DNA of 24,041 nucleotides, from the NCBI GenBank assembly GCA_964552725.1, contig CAZKHU010000039.1, positions 1-24,041 of the forward strand. The letters run 5' to 3'. Within the stretch, counting starts at the first letter, position 1, and each line of letters starts with the position of its first letter. A program made the position numbers and the translations under genes. The notes under the pieces are model-generated. The model worked only from the letters and a program-made list of their open reading frames with translations, searched no databases and was not told where the DNA came from. Of this stretch, positions 7,635-15,186 are shown piece by piece. The stretch is from DYTH01 sp964552725 (GTDB lineage: Bacteria; Desulfobacterota; Syntrophia; Syntrophales; UBA5619).

Positions 7635-8222
7635 ATGGAAGACTATATAATAAAGATATTCAGGGATTCGATTCAGGCAAAGGAGGCTTTTCTCAACGAA
7701 AACCTGCATCGCATAGTTGCAGCGGTTGAGGCGGTGACCGAGGCGCTTACTGCCGGCAACAAGATACTCCTCTTCGGAAACGGCGGATCGGCGGCGGACG
7801 CCCAGCATCTGGCTGCCGAGTTTGTCAACAGGTTTCTTATCGAGAGGCCGCCGCTTCCTGCCATAGCCCTTACCACGGATACTTCGGTGATCACGAGCAT
7901 CGGCAACGACTATGATTTTTCCGAAATATTCAGCAAGCAGATCAGGGCGATCGGATTGAAGGGCGATATCGCCTGGGGGATAAGCACCAGCGGAAACTCG
8001 GTAAATGTTGTCAAGGGGCTGGAAGCTGCCCAGAAAATCGGCATGGTCACTATCGGATTTACCGGCAGAGACGGCGGCGATATCGGCAAGATGGTTGATT
8101 TGCACCTGAATGTTTCGTCAAACAGCACCCCCCGCATTCAGGAGACGCACATAACCGCTGGGCACGTTATCTGTGAGATGGTCGACTTCAAGCTGTTCCG
8201 GAGAACGGAAAGCGGAGCTTAA
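7635..8222 (+). CDS. gmhA: Phosphoheptose isomerase (sedoheptulose 7-phosphate isomerase)
   Basis: Cytoplasmic SIS-fold enzyme that converts sedoheptulose 7-phosphate to D-glycero-D-manno-heptose 7-phosphate, the first step to the heptose of the lipopolysaccharide inner core. Signature segments are GNGGSAADAQHLAAEF (phosphosugar-binding loop and helix), ALTTDTSVITSIGNDY, GISTSGNSVNVV and the C-terminal RIQETHITAGHVICEMVD with the active-site Glu and His. From ATG 7635 the protein is 195 aa, the usual family length. An in-frame ATG at 7563 would add 24 residues that look non-coding and would sit inside the promoter. A GAAAGG lies about 12 nt upstream. None of the other heptose-pathway genes is adjacent. 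The stop codon lies inside a 21-bp tandem repeat. Confidence 0.92.
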   Translation: MEDYIIKIFRDSIQAKEAFLNENLHRIVAAVEAVTEALTAGNKILLFGNGGSAADAQHLAAEFVNRFLIERPPLPAIALTTDTSVITSIGNDYDFSEIFSKQIRAIGLKGDIAWGISTSGNSVNVVKGLEAAQKIGMVTIGFTGRDGGDIGKMVDLHLNVSSNSTPRIQETHITAGHVICEMVDFKLFRRTESGA

Positions 8223-8260
8223 TGTTCACAAAGCGGAGCTTAATGTTCATAAAGCGCAGC
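8210..8260. repeat. 21-bp tandem repeat across the gmhA stop codon
   Basis: A 21-bp unit beginning AAGCGGAGCTTAATGTTCA occurs at 8210-8230 and again at 8231-8251, with one difference near the end (CACA versus CATA). It is followed by a degenerate partial third copy (AAGCGCAGCC) from 8252. The first copy contains the last codons and the TAA of gmhA, so the repeat probably arose by duplication of the gene's 3' end into the spacer before grpE. Confidence 0.8.
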
Positions 8261-8317
8261 CTGGTTATTGATAAATAAAGGCGTGGCTTGGAAACAAGGG
8301 AGTTTGAGGACGTGAAA

Positions 8318-8923
8318 ATGGGTAAAAAAGATACATTCGGGATTGACAATGCCGCAAAAAATGCCGCTGAGGATCAGCAGGGGGTATCTGCTGAGCAGGC
8401 GAGCGGCGATAGCAAAAGTGACGAAATGACTCTCAGACTCCAGGAAGCGGAAAAAAAGGCCGCGGAAAATTATGACAAGTATCTACGTTCCGTTGCCGAG
8501 TTCGATAATTACCGCAAACGTGCTATCCGCGAGAAGGCGGATGCGATCAATTACGGCAATGAAAAACTGCTGCAGGACGTCCTGCCGCTTCTCGACGGCA
8601 TAGACAGGGCGCTGGACCAGGCTGACAAGGCTGGCGATTTTGAGGCTTTCAAGACCGGTTTGCGGCTGCTGCGCGAACAGTTTGCCGGTTGTCTGAAAAA
8701 GCACGGCGTGGAATCCATTGATACGCTCCGACAGGATTTCGATCCGAACCTGCACGAGGCGATGCTTCAGGTGGACAGCCCCGACCACGAGCACAACAAG
8801 GTGGTGAACGAATTCGAGAAGGGTTTTCTGCTCAACGGGAGACTGCTCCGGCCGGCGAAGGTATCTGTTTGCAGGCGCTCCGAAACGGGCGATGATATAA
8901 AAAATGAGTGCGAAAATGCATAA
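8318..8923 (+). CDS. grpE: GrpE nucleotide exchange factor of DnaK
   Basis: Cochaperone that releases ADP from DnaK. It has an acidic, disordered N-terminus (residues 1-40), a long helix (LQEAEKKAAENYDKYLRSVA), the family core AEFDNYRKRAIREK, the helical bundle around LPLLDGIDRALDQ, and the C-terminal beta domain beginning FDPNLHEAMLQV and ending in NGRLLRPAKVSVCRR. ATG 8318 has TTTGAGGA at 8-9 nt and gives 201 aa; GTG 8312 and TTG 8288 are in-frame alternatives. It lies 21 nt before dnaK and forms an operon with it. I see neither a CIRCE inverted repeat nor a sigma32-type promoter upstream, and hrcA is not adjacent, so how it is heat-induced is unclear. Confidence 0.95.
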   Translation: MGKKDTFGIDNAAKNAAEDQQGVSAEQASGDSKSDEMTLRLQEAEKKAAENYDKYLRSVAEFDNYRKRAIREKADAINYGNEKLLQDVLPLLDGIDRALDQADKAGDFEAFKTGLRLLREQFAGCLKKHGVESIDTLRQDFDPNLHEAMLQVDSPDHEHNKVVNEFEKGFLLNGRLLRPAKVSVCRRSETGDDIKNECENA

Positions 8924-8944
8924 ATTCAAGGAGGAATAGCTGTT

Positions 8945-10873
8945 ATGGCAAAGATTATTGGAATAGATTTGGGGACAACAAACTCGTGCGTAGCGGTGAT
9001 GGAGGGCGGGGACCCGGCCGTTATCGCCAACCAGGAGGGCAACCGGACGACTCCGTCGATCGTGGCGTTTACCGAAAGCGGCGAGCGGCTTGTGGGGCAG
9101 GTGGCCAAGCGCCAGGCCGTCACCAATTCGGAGAACACCGTTTATGCGGTAAAGCGACTGATCGGGAGGAAATACGGCTCAAAAGAGGTGCAGTACGACA
9201 AGTCGGTAAGCCCCTTCAAGATAACCGAGGGGCCAAACGGCGACACCCAGGTAACGGTCCGGGGTAAGAATTACAGCCCGGCGGAGATATCGTCGATGAT
9301 TCTGACCAAGATGAAGCAGACGGCCGAAGATTACCTCGGGGAGAAGGTGACCGACGCGGTAATTACCGTGCCTGCATACTTCAACGACTCCCAGCGGCAG
9401 GCTACCAAGGATGCCGGCCGGATCGCGGGGCTCAATGTCCTGCGGATCATCAACGAGCCTACCGCGGCGGCGCTGGCCTATGGTCTCGACAAGAAAAAGG
9501 ACGAGAAGGTGGCCGTTTTTGATCTGGGCGGCGGCACCTTCGATATCTCGATCCTGGAGCTGGGCGGCGGGGTCTTTGAAGTCAAGGCAACCAACGGCGA
9601 TACCCATCTCGGCGGCGAGGATTTTGACCAGCGGCTCATCGAATATCTGGCCTCCGAATTCAAGAAGGATCAGGGCATCGACATCAAAAGCGACAAGATG
9701 GCCCTGCAGCGGCTGAAAGAGGCCGCGGAGAAGGCCAAGATGGAGCTTTCGAGTTCGATGGAGACGGATGTCAATCTGCCCTTCATCACGGCTGACGCGT
9801 CCGGGCCGAAGCACTTGAACATAAAGCTTACCAGGGCAAAGCTGGAGTCGCTTGTCGAGGACCTGATCGAAAAGACGGTTGGTCCCTGCATGACGGCAAT
9901 GAAAGACGCGAAACTTTCCATGTCCGATATTGACGAGGTTATTCTTGTCGGCGGCATGACGCGCATGCCCAGGGTTCAGCAGAAGGTAAAGGAGATTTTC
10001 GGGAAGGAGCCCCACAAAGGGGTCAACCCGGACGAGGTGGTGGCGATCGGCGCCGCGATCCAGGCCGGGGTTCTGACGGGCGATGTCAAGGATGTCCTCC
10101 TGCTCGATGTGACGCCTCTTTCCCTCGGCATTGAAACGCTCGGCGGCGTCATGACCAAACTGATCGACAAGAACACGACGATCCCGACCCGGAAAAGTCA
10201 GACATTCTCCACCGCTGCCGACAATCAGCCGGCGGTCAGCATCCACGTCCTCCAGGGCGAGCGCTCGATGGCGGCCGACAACCGGACGCTGGGCCGGTTC
10301 GAACTGGTCGGGATTCCCCCGGCGCCGCGCGGCATGCCCCAGATCGAAGTTACCTTCGACATAGATGCCAACGGCATTGTCCATGTCTCCGCAAAGGACC
10401 TGGGCACCGGCAAGGAGCAGAGTATCAAGATCACCGCCTCCAGCGGCATGACCGAAGAGGAGATCAAGAAACTGGTGAAGGATGCCGAGGCGCACGCCGA
10501 GGAAGACAAGAAAAAGAAGGAACTCATCGAGGCGAGAAATCAGGCCGATACGCTCATGTACAGCGTCGAGAAGAACGTCAAGGAATTCGGCGACAAGATC
10601 GATGCCGCTGAAAAGACCAGGATCGAGGAAGCGATCGAGAGGGTGAAAAAGGCGATTGCCGGCGACGACCTTGCCGAGATCAATGCCGCTCAGGAGCAAC
10701 TCAGCACTGCCTCTCACAAACTGGCGGAGGCGATGTACGCGAAGACCGCCCAGCAGGGCGCTGACGCAGGTCCTCAGCCGGACGGCGCCGCCGGTCCGGA
10801 AGCGGGCCCGCAGCCGGCCGGAGGCAAGGATGACGATGTTGTCGATGCCGATTTTGAGGATGTAAAGAAGTAG
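8945..10873 (+). CDS. dnaK: Chaperone DnaK (Hsp70)
   Basis: ATP-driven chaperone that binds exposed hydrophobic segments with DnaJ and GrpE. At 642 aa it has normal length. The ATPase domain starts IIGIDLGTTNSCVAV and carries the phosphate motif VAVFDLGGGTFDIS, the sequence VITVPAYFNDSQRQATKDA and the adenosine motif ILVGGMTRMP. The interdomain linker is DVLLLDVTPLSLGIE. The substrate-binding domain and helical lid follow, then a Gly/Ala/Pro-rich linker and the acidic tail DDDVVDADFEDVKK. AAGGAGG precedes the ATG with a 9-10 nt spacing, an excellent ribosome site. It is the last gene of grpE-dnaK: a strong terminator follows and dnaJ is not next to it. Confidence 0.98.
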   Translation: MAKIIGIDLGTTNSCVAVMEGGDPAVIANQEGNRTTPSIVAFTESGERLVGQVAKRQAVTNSENTVYAVKRLIGRKYGSKEVQYDKSVSPFKITEGPNGDTQVTVRGKNYSPAEISSMILTKMKQTAEDYLGEKVTDAVITVPAYFNDSQRQATKDAGRIAGLNVLRIINEPTAAALAYGLDKKKDEKVAVFDLGGGTFDISILELGGGVFEVKATNGDTHLGGEDFDQRLIEYLASEFKKDQGIDIKSDKMALQRLKEAAEKAKMELSSSMETDVNLPFITADASGPKHLNIKLTRAKLESLVEDLIEKTVGPCMTAMKDAKLSMSDIDEVILVGGMTRMPRVQQKVKEIFGKEPHKGVNPDEVVAIGAAIQAGVLTGDVKDVLLLDVTPLSLGIETLGGVMTKLIDKNTTIPTRKSQTFSTAADNQPAVSIHVLQGERSMAADNRTLGRFELVGIPPAPRGMPQIEVTFDIDANGIVHVSAKDLGTGKEQSIKITASSGMTEEEIKKLVKDAEAHAEEDKKKKELIEARNQADTLMYSVEKNVKEFGDKIDAAEKTRIEEAIERVKKAIAGDDLAEINAAQEQLSTASHKLAEAMYAKTAQQGADAGPQPDGAAGPEAGPQPAGGKDDDVVDADFEDVKK

Positions 10874-10892
10874 CTTTTTTACGGAAACAATG

Positions 10893-10932
10893 AAAGTCCG
10901 GACATCTTTTCAATGATGTCCGGACTTTTTTA
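10893..10932 (+). terminator. Rho-independent terminator of grpE-dnaK
   Basis: A perfect 14-bp stem (AAAGTCCGGACATC at 10893-10906 pairing with 10915-10928) closes an 8-nt loop and runs into a T-tract ending at 10931. It begins 19 nt after the dnaK stop. Confidence 0.93.
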
Positions 10933-11006
10933 TTGGATGGCGTAAGCTCATATAATTAAAATACTTAGCGTAAAATTGTCCTCTTAATTTTCCTCTCCCT
11001 TTGTGA

Positions 11007-11033
11007 CAGTAACAGTAGCGGTAACAGTAACAG
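11007..11033. repeat. Short direct repeat in the dnaK-PLD spacer
   Basis: The 9-mer GTAACAGTA recurs at 11009 and 11021, within a run built of GTAACAG and CAGTAACAG words. The 229-nt spacer (10933-11161) holds no recognisable gene on the plus strand. On the minus strand a frame without an ATG is open here and would read alternating Val-Thr, most likely a by-product of the repeat. Confidence 0.5.
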
Positions 11034-11161
11034 GGGTTTCATTAAAGGTCTTTGTTGTGATATAAAAGTCCCAATAGGTTATTTGACTGGATAGCGGGGA
11101 CACGAAGGGGTAAATTAACAAACAGTAAGGGTGTAGGGCGGCGAATGACCACTTTGGTGCA

Positions 11162-11755
11162 ATGATCAGCAGGCTTGTCTATCTTCTATTAACGGTTCTG
11201 CTTGTCCTGCCTGTTTATCCGGTTTTTCCGGCAGGCGGGAAGGGTTTTGCCGCCCATGACCGTCTGCCAGTGCAGGCCCGCCTGTTAATCGATCGGGAGT
11301 ATTTCGACGTTTTGCAGGACGGGATAGAAGGGGCCCAGACAGAGATTGTTATTTGCGCCTATCTTTTCAAAACTTTGGAAAGAGCCAATGGTTACCCGGA
11401 AAAGATAATGAAAAGCCTGACCGCTGCGGTCAAAAGAGGAGTTCGGGTGTTGGCCGTCATGGAACTCAGCCAGAAAAGCGGCGATCTGCTTCAAACCAAC
11501 GCGGAAACGGCGAGGCGGCTGGAACGGGCAGGAATAAGGGTTTGCCCCGATCCCCCAAACACGGTAACCCATGCAAAACTTGTTGTTATCGACCGCCGGC
11601 AGCTTTTTATCGGCAGCCACAATTTGACGCAATCCGCCCTCAGGTACAACCATGAAGCCTCCGTCTGGATCGATTCTCCGGCGATGGCCAAAGAGGCGCT
11701 GGATTATCTGGATTATGTCTGCATGCAGGGAAAAGACAAACTGAAACATCCATGA
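11162..11755 (+). CDS. Secreted phospholipase D-like nuclease (single HKD motif)
   Basis: Predicted periplasmic or secreted member of the PLD superfamily. Residues 1-24 form a signal peptide (LVYLLLTVLLVLPVYPVFPAG). One complete HKD motif is present: H137, K139 and D144 in HAKLVVIDRRQLFIGSHNLT. At 197 aa with one motif it resembles the small Nuc-type endonucleases, which act as dimers, more than two-motif phospholipases. The N-terminal half holds the usual beta strand after the first helix (EIVICAYLFKT). The ATG lacks a good ribosome site. It lies 64 nt upstream of surE, so the two may be co-transcribed, though nothing ties their roles beyond nucleic acid/nucleotide degradation. Substrate (DNA, RNA or lipid) is not decided by sequence. 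Confidence 0.85.
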   Translation: MISRLVYLLLTVLLVLPVYPVFPAGGKGFAAHDRLPVQARLLIDREYFDVLQDGIEGAQTEIVICAYLFKTLERANGYPEKIMKSLTAAVKRGVRVLAVMELSQKSGDLLQTNAETARRLERAGIRVCPDPPNTVTHAKLVVIDRRQLFIGSHNLTQSALRYNHEASVWIDSPAMAKEALDYLDYVCMQGKDKLKHP

Positions 11756-11819
11756 CGGCGAACTGCTATAAGGCAGGATAAAATATTTTGCAATTACCTA
11801 GAAAGAAAGGACTTTACAG

Positions 11820-12587
11820 TTGAAAAAACGCTTTTTACTGACAAATGATGACGGCATCTATGCGCGGGGAATTGACGCCCTGCGTCGGGAACTCGCCAAA
11901 GATGCCGAGTGCATTGTTGTTGCCCCGGAGGTCGAGCAGAGCGCCGTCGGCCATGCGATTACCGTCTTTAGGCCGTTGATGGTAAGAAAGGCCAGGAAGA
12001 ACGGCAGCGTATTCGGCTATGCCGTTTCCGGAACGCCGGCCGACTGTGTCAAGATCGGCCTTTCTGAACTGGCGGGCGGACCGGTCGATCTGGTGGTTTC
12101 CGGGATCAACCATGGGCGCAACGTCGGCATTAACATCATCTACTCCGGGACCGTTTCCGCCGCGACGGAGGCGGTTATCCTCGGCGTTCCGGCGCTGGCG
12201 ATTTCGGTTGATTCGCACCAGGAGGTGGATTATACCGCCGCCGCCCGTTTTGCCCGGAAGATGGCCGCCTTTATCCTGAAGAATCCCCTGCCGGACGTGG
12301 TGATCAACGTGAACGTCCCGGCGATTCCCGAGGAGGAAATCAGGGGGGTGGTTGTCGCAAGGCAGGGAAGGGCGCGGATGATGGAGCGATTCGACAAGCG
12401 GACGGATCCGCGGGACAATCTCTATTACTGGCTGGCCGGCGAGCCGGAGCTCCCGTCGCAGGAGCAGGACGATACCGATGCCGGTCTCCTGAAAAAGGGA
12501 ATGATAACGATAACCCCGATCCATTGCGATCTGACCCGCTACGACCTGCTCGATGAGCTGAGAATGCTGGCAAAGGAGAGCTTTTGA
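11820..12587 (+). CDS. surE: 5'/3'-nucleotidase SurE
   Basis: Metal-dependent phosphatase that removes phosphate from nucleoside monophosphates (and short polyphosphate in some species); linked to stationary-phase survival. The metal-site motif TNDDG is at residues 8-12. The other family blocks follow: VVAPEVEQSAVGHAIT, VSGTPADCVKIGL, VVSGINHGRNVG with the metal-binding Asn, and YSGTVSAATEA. Length (255 aa) is typical. The start is TTG 11820, supported by AGAAAGAAAGGA about 9 nt upstream and by the standard MKKRFLLTNDDG beginning; no in-frame ATG fits. In several proteobacteria surE is grouped with stress genes; here it follows a PLD nuclease and precedes a hybrid kinase by 54 nt. Confidence 0.95.
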   Translation: MKKRFLLTNDDGIYARGIDALRRELAKDAECIVVAPEVEQSAVGHAITVFRPLMVRKARKNGSVFGYAVSGTPADCVKIGLSELAGGPVDLVVSGINHGRNVGINIIYSGTVSAATEAVILGVPALAISVDSHQEVDYTAAARFARKMAAFILKNPLPDVVINVNVPAIPEEEIRGVVVARQGRARMMERFDKRTDPRDNLYYWLAGEPELPSQEQDDTDAGLLKKGMITITPIHCDLTRYDLLDELRMLAKESF

Positions 12588-12641
12588 GACTTTTCTGTCG
12601 GGAATTTTTCGCATTATTGCAGGCAAGAAAGAGGGGGCTTC

Positions 12642-15125
12642 ATGGTTGATAAAGCTTTTCTGGGACTGGTTCAAAACGCCGGACTGCTTTTGGCCGCTGC
12701 GTTCATCTTTGACGTTTCGACAACCCGGTGGCGCACCGTGCAGACTGCCTTGCGGGAGGTGCTTGTCGGTCTGGTCATTGGCGCCGTTTGCATCGTTATA
12801 ATGGTTACGCCCTGGACGTTTACCCCGGGAATTGTTTTCGATACGCGCTCGGTACTGATCGGCATATCCGGTCTTTTCTGGGGATGGCTCCCCACCGCCA
12901 TTGTCATGGCGATGGCGGCGGGGTTCCGACTCTTTCTTGGAGGGGCGGGCGCCTGGACCGGCGTTGGCGTGATCGTTCTTTCGGGAACGATCGGGATCGC
13001 CTGGCGCCATTGTCGCCGCCGGCCCCTTGCCGAAATCTCCGGGAGCGAGCTCTACCTCTTCGGCGTGGTTGTCCATTTGGGCATGCTCGCCATGATGCTG
13101 ACCCTGCCGTGGGAGACCGCCTTGCGGGTAATTTCCAGCATTGCCCTGCCGGTCATGGCGATCTATCCGGCAGGCGCCGCCCTTCTGGGATTGCTGATGC
13201 TCAAAAGGCTGCACCGGGAACGGGACGCGGAGGAGCTGCGCACGGCAAACGCCTTTCTGGATTCGGTGATCGAGAATATACCGAACATGGTTTTCGTCAA
13301 GGACGCCAGGGAGCTTCGCTTTGTACGGTTCAACCGGGCAGGCGAAGAGATGTTCGGCTATTCCCGCAATGAAATCATAGGGAAAACCATTCACGATTTT
13401 CTCCCGCAGGAGCAAGCCGATATTCTTGCACAGCAGGACAGGGAGACATTGCAGGAAGGGAAGGTTTTGGACATTCCGGAAGATCCTCTGCCGACACGCA
13501 GCGGAGGCACGCGCATCCGGCACACGAAAAAAGTGCCGCTTCTGGACGCGCAGGGGAAGCCCGAATATCTGCTCGGCATTTCCGAGGATATTACGGAGCA
13601 GAGGCAGGCGGAGGCCGAAAGGGAGTGGCTGCTTTCGGCGATAGAACAGGCCGGCGATGTGGTGATCATCATGGATGCCGAAGGCGTCATTCAGTATGTC
13701 AACCCGGCTTTTACGAGCGTTACCGGCTATGAACGCGGGGAGGTGCTCGGGAAGAACGGCAGCATCCTTCCGAGCGGCGGACAGCGGAAAACGTTCTACC
13801 GGGAACTCTGGGAGACCATCTCCGGCGGCGGCAGGTTCAAGTGCCGCCTTGTGAATAAACGGCAGGACGGCACTGAATATACCGTGGATGTGACGATATC
13901 GCCGGTTTTTGAAGCGGACGGGAAGATTGTCAGCTACGTGGCCGTCAGTCGCGATGTCACGGAACATATCCGCATGGAGGAGCAACTGCGGCAGTCCCAG
14001 AAGATGGAGGCGGTGGGACGGCTGGCGGGAGGGGTGGCGCACGACTTCAACAATATGCTGGGGGTGATTATCGGTCATGCGGAAATGGCGCTGGAAAGGA
14101 TTGCCCCCGGCCGCCCGTTTTATGCCGATTTTGAGGAGATACTGAAGGCTGCTGAGCGGTCTGCCGGTCTTACACGGCAATTGCTGGCCTTTGCCCGCAA
14201 GCAGACAGTCGCTCCCCAGGTGATCGATCTCAACTGTGTGGTGGAAGGCATGCTCAATATGCTGAGGCGGCTGATAGGCGAGGACATTGATCTTGCCTGG
14301 CTGCCGGGCGCCGGTTTGCCGCCGGTCAAGATTGACCCGGGGCAGATCGACCAACTGCTGGCGAACTTGTGCATCAATTCCCGCGACGCCATCGCCGGGG
14401 TGGGCAAACTCACCATCGAGACGGGGGAAATAACCTTCGACAGGGAATATTGCGCCGAACATGAAGGGTTTTCCCCCGGCGATTTTGTCCTGCTGGCCGT
14501 TTCCGATGATGGTTGCGGCATGACCAAGGCGCTCCTTCCCAATATCTTCGAGCCGTTTTTCACCACAAAAGACGTGGGAAAGGGCACTGGCATGGGGTTG
14601 GCCACGGTTTACGGCATCGTCAAGCAGAACAGCGGATTCATCAATGTCTATAGCGAACCGGGAAAAGGGACGACCTTTAAAATATATCTGCCCTCCTATA
14701 AGGGTCAGCGTGTCGAGTCCCATGAGAAGCCTCCGGAGAATATCCGGCGCGGCGGGGGCGAGACGATCCTTCTGGTGGAAGATGAGCCGGCGAATATGGA
14801 GCTGGGAAAGATGATGCTGGAGAGTTTCGGTTACAGCGTGCTTGCTGCCGGTTCTCCCCGCGAGGCCATGCGTTTCGCGGATGAACATGCCGGGGCAATT
14901 GACCTGCTCATGACCGACGTGGTCATGCCCGGGATGAACGGCCGGGAGCTTGCCGGACGGTTGCAATCCCTTTACCCGGGTTTGAAATGTCTGTTCATGT
15001 CCGGCTATACGGCCAACGTCATTGTCCACAACGGCGTGCTGGAGGAGGGCGTCAACTTCATTCAGAAGCCCTATTCGAGACAAGGTTTGGCCGAAAAAGT
15101 CCGAACGGTGCTGGCGGAGAAATAG
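12642..15125 (+). CDS. Hybrid histidine kinase: 5TM-LYT, 2 PAS, HisKA, HATPase, REC
   Basis: Membrane sensor kinase of 827 aa. The first 190 residues carry about six hydrophobic segments in the pattern of the LytS/YhcK 5TM receptor (TPGIVFDTRSVLIGISGLFWG, then AGFRLFLGGAGAWTG). Two PAS domains follow (about 205-320 and 325-445; the second has GVIQYVNPAFTSVTGY). The dimerisation helix has phospho-acceptor H467 (GGVAHDFNN). The ATPase domain shows the N, G1 and G2 boxes (NLCINSRDA, SDDGCGM, GKGTGMGLATVYGI). A receiver domain ends the protein, with D759 (MTDVVMPG) and a KP motif. AGAGGGGG precedes the ATG. No output protein is adjacent except the broken regulator at 17582, so the target is unknown. 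The signal may be a cell-wall or membrane-linked cue by analogy to LytS; that is weak inference. Confidence 0.93.
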   Translation: MVDKAFLGLVQNAGLLLAAAFIFDVSTTRWRTVQTALREVLVGLVIGAVCIVIMVTPWTFTPGIVFDTRSVLIGISGLFWGWLPTAIVMAMAAGFRLFLGGAGAWTGVGVIVLSGTIGIAWRHCRRRPLAEISGSELYLFGVVVHLGMLAMMLTLPWETALRVISSIALPVMAIYPAGAALLGLLMLKRLHRERDAEELRTANAFLDSVIENIPNMVFVKDARELRFVRFNRAGEEMFGYSRNEIIGKTIHDFLPQEQADILAQQDRETLQEGKVLDIPEDPLPTRSGGTRIRHTKKVPLLDAQGKPEYLLGISEDITEQRQAEAEREWLLSAIEQAGDVVIIMDAEGVIQYVNPAFTSVTGYERGEVLGKNGSILPSGGQRKTFYRELWETISGGGRFKCRLVNKRQDGTEYTVDVTISPVFEADGKIVSYVAVSRDVTEHIRMEEQLRQSQKMEAVGRLAGGVAHDFNNMLGVIIGHAEMALERIAPGRPFYADFEEILKAAERSAGLTRQLLAFARKQTVAPQVIDLNCVVEGMLNMLRRLIGEDIDLAWLPGAGLPPVKIDPGQIDQLLANLCINSRDAIAGVGKLTIETGEITFDREYCAEHEGFSPGDFVLLAVSDDGCGMTKALLPNIFEPFFTTKDVGKGTGMGLATVYGIVKQNSGFINVYSEPGKGTTFKIYLPSYKGQRVESHEKPPENIRRGGGETILLVEDEPANMELGKMMLESFGYSVLAAGSPREAMRFADEHAGAIDLLMTDVVMPGMNGRELAGRLQSLYPGLKCLFMSGYTANVIVHNGVLEEGVNFIQKPYSRQGLAEKVRTVLAEK

Positions 15126-15186
15126 CATGGTCAAAGTCACCGGGGCTGGAGAATCCGAATCGTCGGCCGGCGGAAAGGGGTTTTCA

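Noticed and set aside
9179..10717. Long minus-strand open frame opposite dnaK
   Set aside because: Antisense shadow of a highly conserved gene; no start context and no domain pattern.
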